From Triplophysa rosa (lineage: Eukaryota > Chordata > Actinopteri > Cypriniformes > Nemacheilidae): a stretch of 64,000 nucleotides of DNA. The stretch is taken from the NCBI RefSeq assembly GCF_024868665.1, contig NC_079905.1, positions 6,984,879 to 7,048,878 on the forward strand, given 5' to 3'. The notes under the pieces are model-generated. The model was not told the origin of the DNA and did not search any database. It saw nothing but the letters and a program-made list of their open reading frames with translations. Positions 51,974-64,000 of the stretch are shown here, one piece after another. How positions within the stretch are numbered: position 1 is the first letter of the stretch; every line of letters starts with the position of its first letter. The position numbers and the translations under genes are program-made.

Positions 51974-53264
51974 TTTATTGGAAACATGCGAAATACAGTC
52001 CTGGTTTCTGTTGTAAGCAAGCATACACAAATTCTCAATCACCCATACACACACTCCAAAGAGAATATGAGAGGAAAGTTAAATGTCTAATACACCACCA
52101 GAAAAACACGCCTACAATTTCCAAACATCTGAACGATTTTGCAGTTTATGCTAAGAAGTCTCGTGAAACAAATGTCATGAAACCTGTAGAAAAAAATCAA
52201 TGCCTAAACATTGTATTCACAAAAATGAGTCCATTTAACATGCTTTCAAATAAAAAAAAATATTTTGTTAATAGGATTATATACAATACACTTAAATGTA
52301 TGGAACACACTGTATGCAGCTGTAAAGGCCTCACATCATAAATAAGTTTGAAAATAAATAAAGCATTAATAAGATGGTTGCACTTTGGATCAGAAAGGAC
52401 TGAGCATTGGTCATGCAGGCCGATAACCAAACCACTTGCTTCCTAAACTATCACATATTTCAATATTACGCTATTTTGGACGTAGAGCCCTTGTACAGCA
52501 GGTCGGATAAAATAACAGTAATAAGGGAAAAACAAATAAGCTCTAACAAATGCATGTCGGAATCTAAAGGAAGACTATCCACTGTTGCATGTTTTAATTC
52601 TTCAGTTCTTCTCTCTTATGTACACAGAGCATGTGAAGTCAGATCAAAAGGTGCTGGCAGATTAGTTTGTTTGAAGGTGCAATGAAAAAAAATCTTAATG
52701 CAATTAAGGGGTGAAATGATGTTAAAGGAACAGTTCACCCCAAAATGAAAATTCTTAATTTACTCACCTTCAAGTTCCGAATCTGTATGAATTTCTTCGT
52801 TCTGATGAACACAGAGAAACATATTTGGAAAAATGCTTGTAACCAAAAAGTTATTGGCCACCATTGACTACCATAGGAAAAATTGCTTTGTAAATGTATT
52901 AGTTCTGTTGAACACAAAAAAAAGATATTTTGAAGAATGTAAGAAAGCAAACAGTTCTGGGGCACTTTTGACTACCATTGTCATTTTTCCTACTATGGTA
53001 GTCAATGGGGTCCAAGAACTGTTTGGTTACAAGCATTCTTCCAAATATCTTTATGTATTTTTGGGTGAACTGTTCCTTTAATAATTGTATTTAGAAAAAA
53101 AAGGATATTTTGCTGAAGGCTATGGAAAACCTACTGTGAAAAAACCAAGGACAGACCAGCTTGTCAATACCTTTGCTGCAAGCAAAGAAATGATCAATGA
53201 AGTTGTCATAAGCCTTTGAAAAAATGAGCCGAGTCTCCGAAGATGCTCTATGGCTGTGCGTTGC
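51974..53264 (-). other. cpne4: Probable cpne4 3' UTR
   Basis: Begins after the copine stop codon and reaches a minus-strand AATAAA at 51974-51979. Mostly AT-rich, no coding signal, and interrupted by the MITE at 52722. The extent is inferred from the first convincing polyadenylation signal. Confidence 0.45.
52722..53082. repeat. Fold-back MITE, 17235 family, copy 3
   Basis: 'ttaaaggaacagttcacccc' and 'gggtgaactgttcctttaa' are near-perfect terminal inverts. Internal arms include 'gaatgtaagaaagcaaacag' and 'accaaaaagttattggccac'. Lies in the probable cpne4 3' UTR. Confidence 0.9.
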
Positions 53265-61265
<8,001 letters not shown>

Positions 61266-64000
61266 CTACAACAATAAAATAAAGAAAAATAAATTTAAAG
61301 CAAGAAATGACGTGAATGACCAAAACAGTACGACTATATATACTGTAAATATAAAGATTAAGACAAGATTCATTGTTTATGCTTTGGCAAAGAGCTTTCT
61401 CCACATACACATTCACAAACAACCATTTGCCAACATGGCATAATCTCAGAAACGACAGATTGAACGAAGGGTAAAAATACAAACTAATTAAACCGCGTCC
61501 AAATGCTAATATTCTGAAGAACAGCACAAGTGCAGCCAACATGATGAAAGCAATAACTTTTCACACTACCGTGGGAGTAAAATGCAACGTTTTGATAATT
61601 TTTTATCTAGCAACTGCACTTAGCTTTTTTTAAATCTTCGAGATAAAGCCTAAGGAAAAATACCTCACAATCTTTATGACTTGTGAGCTAATGGTCATAC
61701 AAATTTACATCAGGCCATTTTGCTATAATAATACAAGTGACATTTTAATGTGCATTGTCATGTTGTTGGTTTAAAGATTTAACTCTCACATCTGTGCGCC
61801 GGTGTGTGTGCGTGTCTTTGTGAGCTTGGTTGTGTGTGTCGGGTGCAGGAAGACTGCACTGTAGCGTTGTTGTTAATGAATCATTGATGCGACACATACG
61901 CGGGTGGTAATCAAAATTTGAAGGCCATTTAAAAAATTAATACAGAGATGCTGTGGTTGACTTTTCATCTAAAGGAAGAGGAACCAGCAATAACTCCTCT
62001 CAAACTCACACCTTCTCTTATGCACAGTTTGGAAACATTCCCAGAATGCTCTGCACTGCTCACACACATATAAACTGTTGATGGGCCAATCAAAATCTGC
62101 ACAGGAAGATTACTTAGTACATTACTTACTTATTACTTACTTTAAACACAGTGATGAAAGAACGATCGATAATTTGAACTTTCAATAACCGATTAAAGCT
62201 ACGTTTACATGCATTTGACAATATATGCTTTTATGCAAAAGTATCTGATCTTTTTATCACTAATATGATTTTCAATAGATGACGAACAGTGCAGAAATGT
62301 TATTAATAATAAATATTTCTTTGTTTTTATTCCTTGTTATTTCTAGGTTTGATTTTTATATTTTCAGATTCTGAATTTCTGTACGTCTCAGTCAGACTGT
62401 CTATTGATCTCACATCAGACCTGATTCCATGCAGAGGTTCTGATTCGAAACTCCATGAATCTGAATTCAATGTGTGTTTTCACTGCAGAGATGTTGCTGT
62501 CCCCTCTGCTCGGTGTAACAAAGTCATGAATATTAAACAAAACAGTTCATGTATATTCAGGAACAAGACACTTAAAAGAACTGTTTTCCCATATGTCTGA
62601 CAACGAATGCCCCTGAGTACTCAAAAGAACTTAATATAATAATGTTTGAACATTAGATTTTGTATTTCTGCTTTTTAACATAATTGCCGCAACCTTAATT
62701 TCAAATAGCATGTTCCCAAGCAATATAGATTTAGTTAATTTGCGGTAAGTGGAGGTTATTTACAAGTAAAAGCTTAGTGCTTCAAAATAAAGTGCCAACT
62801 CGGAGATGTTTAACGAAGCTCTCTATATCGTTGCTGTTTTTCAGGAAATGGAAAAAAACCCACTGTACTTTTTAAATGATTACATACTGTGTTGTCAAAG
62901 TTGACAAGCACGTTTTAATACTTTTTATAGGTTCAATATTGCAAAACCCAGTGACAAACATAAAGGTGACTAATAATAATGATTTATGGCAAAAATAAAA
63001 ATCATGAAATATGGAGATACGATGATTCAGAAGGCAGCAATATGTTTAAATGCTTTCAGTTGTTTATTTTCTCTAATGCAAATAAAAGTAAGATCTATAA
63101 TGTCACGCTTCAGTGTTGCTTTTCCACTACAGCTTTGTGCAGAATTAGATAAGGACTTATAGATTCGATGTTATTTAAACCTAAAAAAAAGAGAATCCCA
63201 TTTAGAATCAGTTAAGTACAATGCAGCTCTCTAACGCCTCTTTCTGCATCGCATACCAATGAGTATCTTACACCTGCAATGCTGAAATCTGTGAGTGTGA
63301 GAGGAGAGAAACAGAGAGAAAAGGAAAGTTTGACACAAACAAGCGTTCGGTGTACTAGACACACATAAACACGCTTGAAATAGGAACTCTTATAGGGAAT
63401 ACAATTAAGCAAAGCTGTCACTTTATATATTATCATATACAGCACAAATTGCATTTATAAAAGAATTAGCCAAATGGTGAAAATAATTAAGATGGTGTAT
63501 AACATACCACATTTACAGGTCACGTCAACTAATTATCTCCCAAGAACTTATAAAGTGGATTTGACTGTCGCATCAGATAAAGCCACCGCTCTAATTATTC
63601 AGACTTTAAATATCAACAATGTCTACTTAAAGCTGTGGAGTCTAGTCTCATTTTCTAAACTCACTCAATCTTATCTAGTAGCTAACATTATTTCTTGTTC
63701 TTCCTAGAGTTGCAAGAACATTGTTATTTACAGGTTGGACTGAAGGACATGACGTTCTAACGGTGACGTCCAGGCTGCTCAGAACCAGTGTGGGCTTGAT
63801 TGGACTAAAGGGCAATAACATCAATTTCTGGCTTTGGTTCCACCGTGTCTGGTCCTCTCAGTTAACTGTCAGGGTCCTCCAAACAGCCGGGCTCCATTTA
63901 CACACTCAGTAATTAGCTCACTATGAGAGATGTCAGCTACAATGGTGAGGTGGAATGGAGAAGACTGGCATTACATAAATCTGCCAAGTTGACTCTAATC
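61266..64000 (-). other. cpne4: cpne4 intron (incomplete), no exon recognised
   Basis: The exon encoding the preceding C2B segment (expected to end with a stretch like DPDRRLK) was not found, so the intron runs past the window edge. It is mainly AT-rich. The last 290 bases (about 63715-64000) are non-repetitive with balanced base content and could be a conserved non-coding element; not testable here. Confidence 0.5.

Overview
The window is vertebrate nuclear DNA, almost certainly from a cyprinid-like teleost. Genes are split into many short exons with GT/AG borders and small introns. The reconstructed proteins track their mammalian counterparts closely. Introns and spacers carry fish-type dispersed repeats: fold-back elements ending in 'TTAAAGG(G)A.AGTTCACCC', tRNA-like SINEs, a dead Tc1 copy, and long (GT)n, (CA)n and (TTTC)n tracts. 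I saw no operons, phage, CRISPR or bacterial features. Species cannot be fixed from sequence alone.

Layout, left to right. (1) 37-1688, minus: large 5' coding exon of a KANSL1-family gene (NSL histone acetyltransferase complex); the rest lies left of the window. (2) 2787-10681, plus: complete 28-exon smarcc1 (BAF155, SWI/SNF core), divergent from gene 1 across a ~1.1 kb shared 5' region. (3) 12673-25803, plus: cspg5 (neuroglycan C), with a 57-bp candidate cassette exon and an alternative terminal exon at 27219-27509. (4) 30136-36950, minus: ptpn23 (HD-PTP), tail-to-tail with cspg5. Its BRO1 domain, coiled-coil region and proline-rich region are intact, but the frame stops before the tyrosine phosphatase domain and I find no such domain downstream. 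(5) 43728-49780, minus: complete 10-exon mrpl3 (mitochondrial ribosomal protein uL3m). (6) 53265-61265, minus: the last nine coding exons of a copine, best matched to cpne4; the 5' exons lie right of the window.

SMARCC1, CSPG5 and PTPN23 are close together on human 3p21, and MRPL3 and CPNE4 are neighbours on 3q22 (recalled knowledge), so most of the window is a block of ancestral chromosome-3-type linkage. The genes do not form a pathway. Chromatin regulation (kansl1-like, smarcc1), neural cell surface (cspg5), endosomal ESCRT sorting (ptpn23), mitochondrial translation (mrpl3) and calcium-dependent membrane binding (copine) are simply neighbours.

The most interesting points are the phosphatase-less ptpn23 copy, the alternative cytoplasmic tail of cspg5, the shortened and locally diverged smarcc1 C-terminal half, and several repeats placed directly at splice sites. 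I found no convincing new multi-gene system. Exon borders were read by eye from splice motifs, phase and recalled protein similarity, without alignment software.
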